Below are positions 23,776 to 32,138 of a DNA stretch of 32,138 bases, in pieces. Source of the DNA: Clostridia bacterium (GTDB lineage: Bacteria > Bacillota > Clostridia > Oscillospirales > CAG-272); assembly GCA_017399305.1 (NCBI GenBank), contig JAFQDK010000008.1, forward strand, positions 1-32,138, given 5' to 3'. Made by a program: the position numbers and the translations under genes. The notes below the pieces were generated by a model that did no database searches, was not told the DNA's origin, and saw nothing but the letters and a program-made list of their open reading frames with translations. Positions within the stretch are counted from its first letter, which is position 1, and each line of letters opens with the position of its first letter.

Positions 23776-24594
23776 ATGAATAACATTATAGAAATAACAG
23801 ATTTTTTTGATCCAAGGCTTGATGTATATGCTCGGCTGACCGAGGGGCAACTATTAAACAGAGAGTTCCCCGAAAAAGGCATGTTCATAGCGGAAAGCCC
23901 AAAGGTTATCGAACGCGCTCTTTATGCCGGATACGAAGCGGTATCATGCCTTATGGAAAAGAGGCATATTGAGGGCGAGGGCAAGCATATTTTGACAAGA
24001 ATAAAAGGCGTCCCGGTTTTTTGTGCAGAATTTGATGTTCTGACACAGCTTACGGGCTTTAAGCTTACAAGAGGCATGCTATGTGCTATGAAGCGAAAGC
24101 CCCTGTCTACCGTAAGCGAGATTTGCAAAAGCAAAAGCAGAATCGTTATACTTGACAAAGTTATGAACCCGACCAATGTAGGCGCCATAATCCGCTCGGC
24201 TGCGGCGCTTGGAATGGATGCAGTGCTCCTGACGCCCGGATGCTCTGACCCTTTGTACAGACGCGCCTCAAGAGTCAGCATGGGTACCGTATTTCAGATT
24301 GAATGGACTTTTTTAGCCGACGACAGTCTTGATGAAATTAAGGCTCTCGGATTTAAAACCGTGGCTATGGCACTTAAGGACAACTCGCTTTCAATTGACG
24401 ACCCAAGGCTTACAGCAGAAAAGAAGCTTGCCATTATCATGGGAACAGAGGGCGACGGACTTTCAGACGTGACCATAGCCGGATGCGATTTCACCGTGAA
24501 GATACCGATGTATCACGGTGTTGATTCGCTCAATGTTGCCGCCGCTTCTGCCGTGGCCTTTTATCAGCTAAGAAGCAAATCAAGCGATATCTAA
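23776..24594 (+). CDS. SpoU/TrmH-family RNA 2'-O-methyltransferase
   Basis: 272 residues from ATG 23776. An in-frame TTG at 23752 would overlap the previous gene and lacks a better ribosome site. An N-terminal RNA-binding substrate domain (about 1-100) is followed by the SPOUT knot fold with all three motifs: NPTNVGAIIRSAAALG (about 131-146), MGTEGDGLS (about 222-230) and IPMYHGVDSLNVAAASAVAF (about 243-262). It uses S-adenosylmethionine to methylate a ribose in rRNA or tRNA; the target nucleotide cannot be read from sequence. It sits 13 bases behind the DUF4097 gene and ends at a strong terminator, so it is probably read with the PadR operon. Confidence 0.9.
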   Translation: MNNIIEITDFFDPRLDVYARLTEGQLLNREFPEKGMFIAESPKVIERALYAGYEAVSCLMEKRHIEGEGKHILTRIKGVPVFCAEFDVLTQLTGFKLTRGMLCAMKRKPLSTVSEICKSKSRIVILDKVMNPTNVGAIIRSAAALGMDAVLLTPGCSDPLYRRASRVSMGTVFQIEWTFLADDSLDEIKALGFKTVAMALKDNSLSIDDPRLTAEKKLAIIMGTEGDGLSDVTIAGCDFTVKIPMYHGVDSLNVAAASAVAFYQLRSKSSDI

Positions 24595-24596
24595 AC

Positions 24597-24633
24597 AAAA
24601 AACAATCCCTCACACAGCGAGGGATTGTTTTTT
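24597..24633. terminator. Bidirectional terminator between convergent genes
   Basis: AACAATCCCTC (24601-24611) pairs with GAGGGATTGTT (24619-24629), flanked by A and T runs on both sides. It closes the methyltransferase gene and overlaps the stop codon of the minus-strand regulator (24632-24634). Confidence 0.88.
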
Positions 24634-25786
24634 ATACTATTATCTTGTTATGTTTTTCTTCCTGTTCACTGATTATCGCAAGCAGACTTTCTTTTTTTAT
24701 ATATGCGCAAAGGATGTCGGCCGCATCCGACCTTTTCTGCACACCAAGGGCATTGCGAATCTTGCGTACGCGGTATCTCGCCGTTTCGGCAGAAATAAAA
24801 CAAAACTCGCTCATTCTTTCATAATTGAAGCCGCAAAGCAGACAGTACATGATCTTTAAATTAACAAGGTCGCTTGATGCAAGTATACGCTCAAGTCTGC
24901 TGACATTACCTGTTGGAAGGTTGATTGTCTTTTTCTCAGACAAACTCGGTTGCTGCATAGGTACAGGCATATTTTTAGAAGGAATATACTGTTTATTCTC
25001 GGTACTTCCACGCACTTTGAGCTGAGCCGGCAACAAGTTTACCGACCGCGCAAATCCGTATTTCAATCGGTTGAAGTGAGTTTCAACAAGTATTCTGCCG
25101 CAATCGTAAAAATTAACAGTCATGGAAGTAATGCCTTCTCCGTAAAGTTTTGCCATAACAGTGTCTGTATGGCTTAGAATAAAGAGTTTTTCGCCTGCGC
25201 GCGGATGTTCCTTTAATTGCTCACTTAAGCATATAGCAAGCAAATCGTTAGTACAGATCGCTGCATCAAAACTATCCTGCACGGTTAAAAACTCATCAAA
25301 GCAATCCATCATATTATCTTCGGCATAGAATATGCGATAATCGTCGATATGCATATACTTTTTTAGCATAGCGGCACGTCCGTTATCATTACATGAATTA
25401 GGGTTTACGCCCACAAGCGCAATATGCCGCTTGCCGCAAGAGCGAAGATAGTCAACCATAGAGCGCATTGCAGCATCAATATCAGTGCCTACCATGCTAT
25501 AGGGGGCAGGTAACGCAACGTCAATATAATTAGCAGAAATTATTATATGTGTGCGACACTCCGAAAGCTCACTCATCGCTTCATACAGCCAAGGCATTGA
25601 ATCAAACAGCAAGATTACAGACGTATCCTCATCGCATTTCAAGGCGAGCTCCTTGGCGGCACTTATATTTGTATAGATTTGCGGCTGAATACGGCGGCGG
25701 GATGCCTCATCCATAATGCCGCGTATCTTAGTGTCACACCATGCACCGTGTCTGTATTTTTGGTCACATAAAACTATTAATGCCAT
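24632..25786 (-). CDS. Sugar-binding-type regulator with C-terminal LuxR-like HTH
   Basis: 384 residues. Residues 1-270 resemble the periplasmic-binding-like sensor of LacI/GalR regulators (VGTDIDAAMRSMVDYLRSCG, RHIALVGVNP, AAICTNDLLAICL), but the usual N-terminal LacI helix-turn-helix is missing. Instead residues about 305-365 form a LuxR/GerE-like helix-turn-helix (LLCGFNYERMSEFCFISAET, then VRKIRNALGVQKRSDAADIL). This inverted order is unusual. AGAGGTGAG supports the ATG. The gene diverges from the dockerin/VanY gene and shares a 156-base control region with it, so that gene and its paralogue are its likely targets. The ligand is not predictable. Confidence 0.75.
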   Translation of the reverse strand: MALIVLCDQKYRHGAWCDTKIRGIMDEASRRRIQPQIYTNISAAKELALKCDEDTSVILLFDSMPWLYEAMSELSECRTHIIISANYIDVALPAPYSMVGTDIDAAMRSMVDYLRSCGKRHIALVGVNPNSCNDNGRAAMLKKYMHIDDYRIFYAEDNMMDCFDEFLTVQDSFDAAICTNDLLAICLSEQLKEHPRAGEKLFILSHTDTVMAKLYGEGITSMTVNFYDCGRILVETHFNRLKYGFARSVNLLPAQLKVRGSTENKQYIPSKNMPVPMQQPSLSEKKTINLPTGNVSRLERILASSDLVNLKIMYCLLCGFNYERMSEFCFISAETARYRVRKIRNALGVQKRSDAADILCAYIKKESLLAIISEQEEKHNKIIV

Positions 25787-25942
25787 GGTCTCACCTCTCT
25801 TTTTCTCTATGATACCAAAATACCATATAAAATGTAAAGTTTTTCGTTAAAATTGCATGATTTTTTTGCAAATATTTTTACCCTGTTGGTAGTTTCTTCT
25901 ATATGATAAAATTATAATGTAAAAAATCATTGGAGGTAAACC
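25787..25942. promoter_or_regulatory. Divergent control region with repeated GGTA/TACC motifs
   Basis: For the minus-strand regulator, TTTACA (25833-25838), 18 bases, TATCAT (25809-25814). For the plus-strand gene, a TATAAT box at 25913-25918 and the GGAGG ribosome site shortly before ATG 25943. TACC occurs at 25813-25816 and 25821-25824 inside the regulator promoter, and TACC-N5-GGTA (25879-25891) lies upstream of the plus-strand -10; these may be binding sites of the regulator. Confidence 0.5.
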
Positions 25943-28900
25943 ATGAAAAAACTATTTGTTTTGATTTCTGCAATGCTTTGCATTATGCTACTTGCATTTT
26001 CCGCATCTGCAGAAGAGAATGTTGTCTATGTCGCAAGTGGCGGCACGGGTGACGGCTCCTCGGTAGAGTCACCTCTCGGCACGCTTGTTGACGCATTTAC
26101 TGCAGTAGGTGAAACCGGAGGTACTGTCGTACTTACAAGCGACCTCACTATAGGCGCTGCAGTAAATCTTCCCGACCACACAGGCAAGGTCGTTCTCACT
26201 TCCGTTTACGGCGGTGTTGACTACCGTGCCACAAACGATGCGGCGCTCCGCTACACTGCTTCTGCACGTCTTGTGCTTGGCGGTCCTACCGAAATCGACT
26301 ACTTCGATATCGAAATAGATTCGGGCGCAAACGGCGGTGCGGTGCTTGCAGCTGACTTCAACGACCTCAAGATAGGTTACAATGTCGATATCAGCTACAA
26401 CTACACTGTCAGCGGTGTTAAGATGTATGTCATCGGCGGTCCCAACAATGATAAAACAGGTAACACCCTTGATGAAGGCGAAAGTTGCACCATTGAAATT
26501 TACAGCGGTGCATATGAACAGGTAGATGCATTCAGCCGCAGTGTTGCAAACATGGCACACTACGGTACAGTTTATATGACTCTCGGCGGTAATGCTTCTG
26601 CACGTCTTTGTTACATGGGTGCAATAACCACAGGTGCAACAGGCGGCTCATGCGAGCTTACACTCAAAGAAAACTCAAAGGCAACCTGGCTTTACCTCAG
26701 CGGTAATGCAGGCGGAATGAACGGTAGTGTTACTGTCAATGTAAAAGACAAGGCTACTGTCACAAGCATCGACCGCTATGCGGATTCCCTTTTCCCGAAC
26801 GGCACAAAGACAATCAATCTTTACGGCGATGCATATACCGTTCCTGCTTCTCTTGAAACATATTTCACAACAGTGAATGTTATTGAAGAAGAAGTGGAAG
26901 AGCCCGATGTTCCTGTAGTAAACCTTGACACTGCATATGTTGCGCAAGGCGGAACAGGCAACGGCTCTACTGCAGATGCTCCTATCGGCACACTCGTTGA
27001 TGCCGTAACTGTGCTCGGAGATGACGGCGGCACTGTTGTAGTTGTGGGCGACACTACGATAAGTGCTCTTACCGAGCTCCCCGAACACACAGGCACAGTT
27101 ACCATTACCTCCGTTTACGGCGGTGTTGACTACCGTACAACCAATAGCGCCGCTCTCCGCTACACAGCTTCTGCACGAATCGTGCTTGGCGGCGACACCG
27201 TAATTGACGACCTCAACATTGAAATTGATCAGGGCGCAAGCTCAGGTGCTGTGCTTGCCGCAGATTTCCACAACCTCAAAGTTGGCTACGGTGTTGAGAT
27301 TATTCACAACTATACTCTCACATCCCTGCCTTCACGCATGTACATAATCGGCGGCTCCAACAACGATGCAAACGGCAACGGTCTTGCAGAGGGCGAAGTT
27401 TGCAACATCGAGATTTACAGCGGTGACTATATGCAGATAGCAGCCTTCAGCCGCGGAACTTCAAACAAGGCTCACTACGGTACAGTTAACCTCACCATCG
27501 GCGGTGACGTTACATCATACGAAACCTACCTCGGTGCAATAACCACAGGTGCAAGTGGCGGTACCGTAAACCTTGAGCTTAAGGAAAACGCAAAGCTCAA
27601 CAATCAAGGTCTTTTCCTTTCCGGAAACTCAGGCGGTATGAACGGCGATGTTACCGTAACTGTACGCGACAATGCGGTTATCACAAGCATCGGTCAGTAC
27701 AGCGCATCACTTCACAACGGTACAAAGACTATCAACGTTTACGGCGAGGCAGTTACTGTTCCCTCTTCTCTTGATACATACTTTGACGTTGTTAACATCT
27801 ACATTCCCAAGGACAGTGTAACCATTACCGAGAGTTTTGATGTTGCAAACATCGTTTCGGTGGCAGCCGACAATAATGCTATTACTGCAGACATTACAAA
27901 GGGCGATAACGGCATTACATTTGAGTATACCGAAGCCCTTGAAAACTTTACTCTTTCTGTCACCGTTAAGGGTGATGGCTACACCGTATATGAATACACC
28001 GTTACAGAAACAAACGACGTAGCATCTGCTACTCTCGCAGGTACCAAAACCTATGCAGGCGATGTTATCTACATCGGTGCTACAGACGGAAACGGTCTCA
28101 CCCCCGAAACTCCTGTTTCTACTATTAACAAAGCGTACGAAATGCTAGTTGGCAACAGTGGTACATTTGTTATATGCGGCGAGGTTACAATGGGCGCGGC
28201 TATCGTTGCTCCCGCTCACACAGGTACTCTCACCGTAACAAGTGTTTACGGCGGCACAGACTACCGTACAAGCGGAGCAAAGCTTGTATGCGCAACCTCA
28301 ATAGGCTGGCAGCTCGGCGGCGATACTGTATTTGAAAACCTTACATTTGACATTACTACATCTGCAGTTATCAGTGCAGCATTCAATCCCCTTACCTTTG
28401 ACGAGGGTATTGAGGTAATTAATGACTACGAAAATGCTGACAGTAACGGTCTTTACCTCATCGGCGGCCACAACAAGGGGGTAAATACCCTTGCAGAGTA
28501 TCCCGATGACACATCCATTACCGTTCGCAGCGGTCATATCCGTTGCATCATCGGCTTCTCGCGTTATAGCGGCGCACGTGTTCACACAGGTACAGCAACT
28601 ATCAACGTTGAGGGTGACGCATACGTACGCTACGTATTCGGCGGTGCTGCACAGGATAATGCTACATCCAAGGATACATTTATCAACGTAAAAGATCAGG
28701 CTATCGTAGAAAACCTCTACACCGGCGGCAGCGCAAATACAAACTTCACAACCGGCAAGGTAATTATTGACGTTACCGAGCTTAACGGCGGCGATATTTA
28801 TGAGTTTGATACCGTAAGTATTCGCACTTCCGACGGCAAAGTAGAGCTTCACTATGACCCGAGAACTGTTGCAAACGGCATAACCACCATGGCTAGCATG

Positions 28901-30514
28901 GCTCAGTTTGACGTTCTCTCACTCTGCGATCTTGCAGGTGAGCATACATTTGGCGAAACTTACGCAAATCCCTTTGGCGGCGGACTCACCGCTCACACAT
29001 GTAAGATTTGTGAGTACACATGCCTTATTGAAGAAGCTCCCGCAAAGGTTGCTGAAAAAGTGGTATTCGTTGCTGACGGCGGCTTTGGCAACGGTGTAAA
29101 CCCGCTTCATCCTTTCGGAAATCTTGAGGATGCATTCAATGCGCTCGGCAAGGACGGCGGTACTGTTGTTCTTATCGGCGAGTGCACTCTCCCCGTTAAC
29201 CTTGAGTGGAAGTTCGGTGCATCACACGTTTCCTTCCAGGAACCCACTCACACAGGCGAAGTTCTTGTAACTTCTCTTTACGGTGACGTTGACTACCGTG
29301 ACGCAGGTGCAAAGCTTATCTTTGACGGCAATATGCACTATCGTCTTAGCGGTCCTACAACATTTGACAGCATCGTATTTGACACGGTTGGCAATCCCAC
29401 AACAAACCTCATCGCTGCAAGATACAATCCTCTTGTATTCGGCGAGGACTGCAAGATGAACAAGACCTCTGCAGACGGCTACAACCTTTGGGTAGTCGGC
29501 GGCTATCAGTACTTCCGCTACACCGACTTTATCGGCGTTGAGGTTGAAGACCGCTATCTCGACATGGTAACTCCTGCACGTCCCAAGGCTTGGGATTGGC
29601 AGCCAGATGACCTTGTAGAATTTACATATACAAGCGGTAGCGGCAAAACTCATACCGTTACGCTTCAAAAAGATGCGGCTGCAGCTTTTGAACAGATGTT
29701 TAAAGATATGGAAGCCGAGGGACTTTATGTTCCGTATCCGAGCTGGCCTTTCAGAAGTGCACATACACAGTACGGCATCTTCTCAGACTCTGTAGGTAAT
29801 CAGCGAGTTAATGGTAAGGACTTTGACACAGCTTATCTCGCTATAGCAAGAAGTGCTTCGCCAGCGGGTAACAGTGAGCATCAGCTTGGCTTTGCATTTG
29901 ACATCTACGATGAAAGACTTGAAGAAACCTACGGTGCAGGCAAAGCACATGAGCATTACCATGACACTCCCGAATGGCAGTGGATTGTAGAAAACGGTCC
30001 GAAGTATGGTCTTATCCACCGTTTCCTTAAAGGCAAGAGCGAAGTAACAGGCTTTATCTACGAGGCATGGCACTTCCGCTATGTAGGTGTTGAGCATGCT
30101 ATGGCAATCGCCGAAACCGACTACTGCCTTGAAGAATATGTTGCTGAACAAATGGGTATGTTTGACCAGAATTCAAGCGTAACAATTCTCAGCGGTGACT
30201 TCTATCAGGTAATGGGCGGTTCACGCGGTTGTGACTATCTCACATTTACAGGTACAAACCATGTTACCGTCGGTGAAAATGCAAATGTTACAAATCTTGT
30301 AGACGTTGACGGTGAAGTCGGCGAGATAATCACCCCCACTATGGGCGATGCTAACGGTGATGAAACCGTAAACCTTCTTGACTTTATCCGTGTATTCAAG
30401 TATACTGTTGACAGCACTGTTAAGATCAGCGTTGAAGCAGCAGATATGAACAGCGACAGCGTAGTTGACATCAAGGACGCACTCCTCATTCTTAAGGCTG
30501 TCGTAAACGGCTAA
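25943..30514 (+). CDS. Exported beta-repeat protein with inserted VanY carboxypeptidase and dockerin
   Basis: 1523 residues. Signal peptide 1-24 (LLAFSASA). Four related Gly-rich, beta-helix-like repeats start at about 28, 329, 708 and 1039. Each carries VYVA.GG.GNG, DGGTVV, S[VL]YGG.DYR, and the first three also IGG.N and a SG......FSR stretch. The fourth copy is split: after VVGGYQ (about 1185) comes a VanY/M15B D-Ala-D-Ala carboxypeptidase domain (about 1215-1400) with zinc ligands His1313 and Asp1320 (SEHQLGFAFD) and His1377 with catalytic Glu1374 (EAWHFR). The repeat then resumes at about 1411 (VTILSGDFYQVMGGSRG). A CxxC pair (AHTCKICEYT) lies between repeats 3 and 4. A type I dockerin ends the protein (about 1467-1523, DANGDETVNLLD and DMNSDSVVDIKD). 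It would act on peptidoglycan stem peptides outside the cell; the partner scaffold is not in the window. Confidence 0.85.
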   Translation: MKKLFVLISAMLCIMLLAFSASAEENVVYVASGGTGDGSSVESPLGTLVDAFTAVGETGGTVVLTSDLTIGAAVNLPDHTGKVVLTSVYGGVDYRATNDAALRYTASARLVLGGPTEIDYFDIEIDSGANGGAVLAADFNDLKIGYNVDISYNYTVSGVKMYVIGGPNNDKTGNTLDEGESCTIEIYSGAYEQVDAFSRSVANMAHYGTVYMTLGGNASARLCYMGAITTGATGGSCELTLKENSKATWLYLSGNAGGMNGSVTVNVKDKATVTSIDRYADSLFPNGTKTINLYGDAYTVPASLETYFTTVNVIEEEVEEPDVPVVNLDTAYVAQGGTGNGSTADAPIGTLVDAVTVLGDDGGTVVVVGDTTISALTELPEHTGTVTITSVYGGVDYRTTNSAALRYTASARIVLGGDTVIDDLNIEIDQGASSGAVLAADFHNLKVGYGVEIIHNYTLTSLPSRMYIIGGSNNDANGNGLAEGEVCNIEIYSGDYMQIAAFSRGTSNKAHYGTVNLTIGGDVTSYETYLGAITTGASGGTVNLELKENAKLNNQGLFLSGNSGGMNGDVTVTVRDNAVITSIGQYSASLHNGTKTINVYGEAVTVPSSLDTYFDVVNIYIPKDSVTITESFDVANIVSVAADNNAITADITKGDNGITFEYTEALENFTLSVTVKGDGYTVYEYTVTETNDVASATLAGTKTYAGDVIYIGATDGNGLTPETPVSTINKAYEMLVGNSGTFVICGEVTMGAAIVAPAHTGTLTVTSVYGGTDYRTSGAKLVCATSIGWQLGGDTVFENLTFDITTSAVISAAFNPLTFDEGIEVINDYENADSNGLYLIGGHNKGVNTLAEYPDDTSITVRSGHIRCIIGFSRYSGARVHTGTATINVEGDAYVRYVFGGAAQDNATSKDTFINVKDQAIVENLYTGGSANTNFTTGKVIIDVTELNGGDIYEFDTVSIRTSDGKVELHYDPRTVANGITTMASMAQFDVLSLCDLAGEHTFGETYANPFGGGLTAHTCKICEYTCLIEEAPAKVAEKVVFVADGGFGNGVNPLHPFGNLEDAFNALGKDGGTVVLIGECTLPVNLEWKFGASHVSFQEPTHTGEVLVTSLYGDVDYRDAGAKLIFDGNMHYRLSGPTTFDSIVFDTVGNPTTNLIAARYNPLVFGEDCKMNKTSADGYNLWVVGGYQYFRYTDFIGVEVEDRYLDMVTPARPKAWDWQPDDLVEFTYTSGSGKTHTVTLQKDAAAAFEQMFKDMEAEGLYVPYPSWPFRSAHTQYGIFSDSVGNQRVNGKDFDTAYLAIARSASPAGNSEHQLGFAFDIYDERLEETYGAGKAHEHYHDTPEWQWIVENGPKYGLIHRFLKGKSEVTGFIYEAWHFRYVGVEHAMAIAETDYCLEEYVAEQMGMFDQNSSVTILSGDFYQVMGGSRGCDYLTFTGTNHVTVGENANVTNLVDVDGEVGEIITPTMGDANGDETVNLLDFIRVFKYTVDSTVKISVEAADMNSDSVVDIKDALLILKAVVNG

Positions 30515-30521
30515 ACATTTT

Positions 30522-30555
30522 AATATGCGGCGGAAAACACCGCCGCATATTTTTT
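30522..30555 (+). terminator. Terminator hairpin between tandem paralogues
   Basis: AATATGCGGCGG (30522-30533) pairs perfectly with CCGCCGCATATT (30540-30551) around AAAACA, followed by TTTT. It starts 8 bases after the stop of the dockerin/VanY gene and ends 9 bases before the next ATG, so it can attenuate the downstream gene. Confidence 0.85.
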
Positions 30556-30563
30556 GAGGAATT

Positions 30564-32138
30564 ATGAAAAAAAGAACTGTATATGTCGCAAACAGCGACG
30601 AATTTGAAAAAGCATTTGAAGAATTAGATAGCGGTGGCACTGTTGTGCTATCGGGCAGTATCACTGCGAAACATACACGCCTTGCAAAGCATGGCGGAGT
30701 TATTACCATAACGGGCGAAAAACTTGTTTTTGCCGAATCTGCAACTATTACACTTGGTGGAGAAACGGTATTTGAAAACATCACAATAGATGTTGCAACA
30801 TCGGGTGTTATTGCTGCAAATTTCAACCACTTGACCTTTGGTGAAGGTGTAACGGTAAACTGTGACCTCACAGAAGAAGGCAACGGACTTTATATCATCG
30901 GCGGAGAAAACAACTGTGCAAACGAAAAAGAAGCGTACGTGGATGACACCGACATAACACTAAAAAGCGGCACTTTCAGCCGTGTTGTCGGCTTTTCACG
31001 CGGATGCATAAACCGTGCTCATACAGGTCACGCAGCACTTAACATAGGCGGCAATGCCTATGTGCGCTACGTGGTTGCAGGTGCAATGGGTAACGGTGCA
31101 ACTGCAGGCTCGGCTTCGCTTTCTCTGCATGAAAATGCAGTGATTGAAGCTATCCACATGGGCGGCGGAAAAGAAGAAAACACCCTTTCGGGTGACATGG
31201 ATATTTTTGTAGACGGCGGTGACATTTACCGTTTTGACAAGGTGGGGCTTTCTGCGGTTTTGGGCAAGCGCAGCCTTGTCTATAATCCAAAAACCGCCCC
31301 CGACGGACTTTTATATCTCGCAGAGCTTGCACTGTTCGACAGCATAAAATCCACATGCGACATTGACGGTCACGTATTTGGCGAGCCGTTTGATAATCCT
31401 TTCGGCGGCAAGCTAAAAGCACACACATGCACCGTTTGTGGCTATACTGAGCCTGTAGAAAAGGAGCCGCAAGCGATAGCTGACAATGTGATATTCGTTT
31501 GTGACGGCGGTTTTGGAAACGGAATGTCGCCACACTTTCCTCTTGGCAGCTATGCCGATGCATTAGCAAAGCTCACAAATGGCGGAACGGTAGTTATCAA
31601 CGGCAAGTGCACGCTTTCGGCTAACCTTATCGACCAGTTTGAAAAGGTGACAGACGCATATCAGGAGCCTCGGCACAGTGAGAATATAACAGTGACATCG
31701 CTTTACGGCGGTGTTGACTACCGTGAAAACGGTGCCTGCCTTTACTTTGAAAAAGACATCGACTATCGCATGTCGGGACCGCTTACCTTTGAAAACATTA
31801 TTTTTGTTGCATCCGAAAAAGCAAAGTGCAACCGCATTATTGCAAGATACAATCCGCTTATTATAGGCGAAGACTGCAAAACTCCGACAAGAGATAACTA
31901 CAGCCTCGACATTATCGGTGGATACCTGCAGTTCAGATACACCGACTTTGACGGCGCCGTAATTGAAAACGAGTACGAAAACCTTGTGAGTATTTGTCGC
32001 AGATTGCCGCTTGGTTATAAAATAGACAACCTTGAGCCTATTAAAAGATACCCACGTTGCTCATTAAGAAGCGAAGCGGCTGACGCATTCAACAGAATGT
32101 TCGATGATATGGAAAAAGAAGGGCTGAAAGTGCCAACC
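30564..32138 (+). CDS. Paralogue of the beta-repeat/VanY protein, no signal peptide (3' end cut off)
   Basis: The frame opens at ATG 30564 (ribosome site GAGGA, 30556-30560 region) and continues 525 codons to the window edge. It aligns in order with residues from about 708 onward of the preceding protein: a repeat with YIIGGENN and FSRVVGFSRG (about 1-210), the AHTCTVCGYTEP CxxC segment, a second repeat with DGGFGNGMSP, TSLYGGVDYR and FRYTDF, and then the beginning of the VanY domain (EAADAFNRMFDDMEKEGLKV). The first residues (MKKRTVYVANSDEFEKAF) are charged, so there is no export signal. The VanY catalytic residues and any dockerin lie beyond the window. It may be a cytoplasmic or non-classically exported partner, or a decayed duplicate. 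Confidence 0.8.
   Translation, partial: MKKRTVYVANSDEFEKAFEELDSGGTVVLSGSITAKHTRLAKHGGVITITGEKLVFAESATITLGGETVFENITIDVATSGVIAANFNHLTFGEGVTVNCDLTEEGNGLYIIGGENNCANEKEAYVDDTDITLKSGTFSRVVGFSRGCINRAHTGHAALNIGGNAYVRYVVAGAMGNGATAGSASLSLHENAVIEAIHMGGGKEENTLSGDMDIFVDGGDIYRFDKVGLSAVLGKRSLVYNPKTAPDGLLYLAELALFDSIKSTCDIDGHVFGEPFDNPFGGKLKAHTCTVCGYTEPVEKEPQAIADNVIFVCDGGFGNGMSPHFPLGSYADALAKLTNGGTVVINGKCTLSANLIDQFEKVTDAYQEPRHSENITVTSLYGGVDYRENGACLYFEKDIDYRMSGPLTFENIIFVASEKAKCNRIIARYNPLIIGEDCKTPTRDNYSLDIIGGYLQFRYTDFDGAVIENEYENLVSICRRLPLGYKIDNLEPIKRYPRCSLRSEAADAFNRMFDDMEKEGLKVPT

Overview
The window looks like a piece of a low- to mid-GC Gram-positive genome, probably an anaerobic gut or rumen clostridium (Oscillospiraceae/Ruminococcaceae-like). 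The reasons are strong AGGAGG-type ribosome sites, SLH cell-wall anchoring, type I dockerin modules, two GH127 beta-L-arabinofuranosidases, a PadR/DUF1700/DUF4097 envelope operon and sigma-A-like promoters. The taxonomic call is inference; there is no rRNA or tRNA gene to anchor it.

Left accessory block (1-3700). An IS3-family transposase gene runs off the left edge on the minus strand. Facing away from it is a visibly A/T-rich three-gene operon: a small membrane protein that looks like the Pycsar effector PycTM (550-1101), followed by two different class III nucleotide cyclases (1110-1832 and 1847-3208). This is a probable anti-phage cyclic-nucleotide defence cassette of unusual two-cyclase composition and the best candidate for a new system here. 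It is followed by about 490 bp without a gene, holding spaced TTTGCACCCCC repeats, a long inverted repeat with a tRNA-like 3' end, and four terminator-like hairpins.

Surface and carbohydrate block (3700-20800, minus strand). A TetR regulator with a TTG start sits 30 bp upstream of a 3377-residue exported SLH-anchored protein containing FG-GAP-like, fibronectin III, Ig-like and many InlB-type repeats. Next come two co-oriented GH127 genes: an unexported enzyme (18972-20774), then a large exported one with carbohydrate-binding modules and a C-terminal dockerin (14868-18950). An AraC regulator diverges from them (20942-21721). The pair would release L-arabinofuranose from beta-linked arabinan or glycoprotein side chains outside the cell and finish the job inside.

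Central housekeeping and envelope operon (21831-24633, plus strand): PadR regulator, DUF1700 membrane protein, DUF4097 beta-helix protein and a SpoU-type RNA methyltransferase, tightly packed and closed by a strong terminator.

Right block (24632-32138). A sugar-binding-type regulator with an unusual C-terminal LuxR-like DNA-binding domain diverges from a 1523-residue exported protein. That protein is made of four related beta-rich repeats, with a VanY-type D,D-carboxypeptidase domain apparently inserted in the fourth, and it ends in a dockerin. A second paralogous gene with no signal peptide follows immediately behind a terminator hairpin and runs off the right edge.
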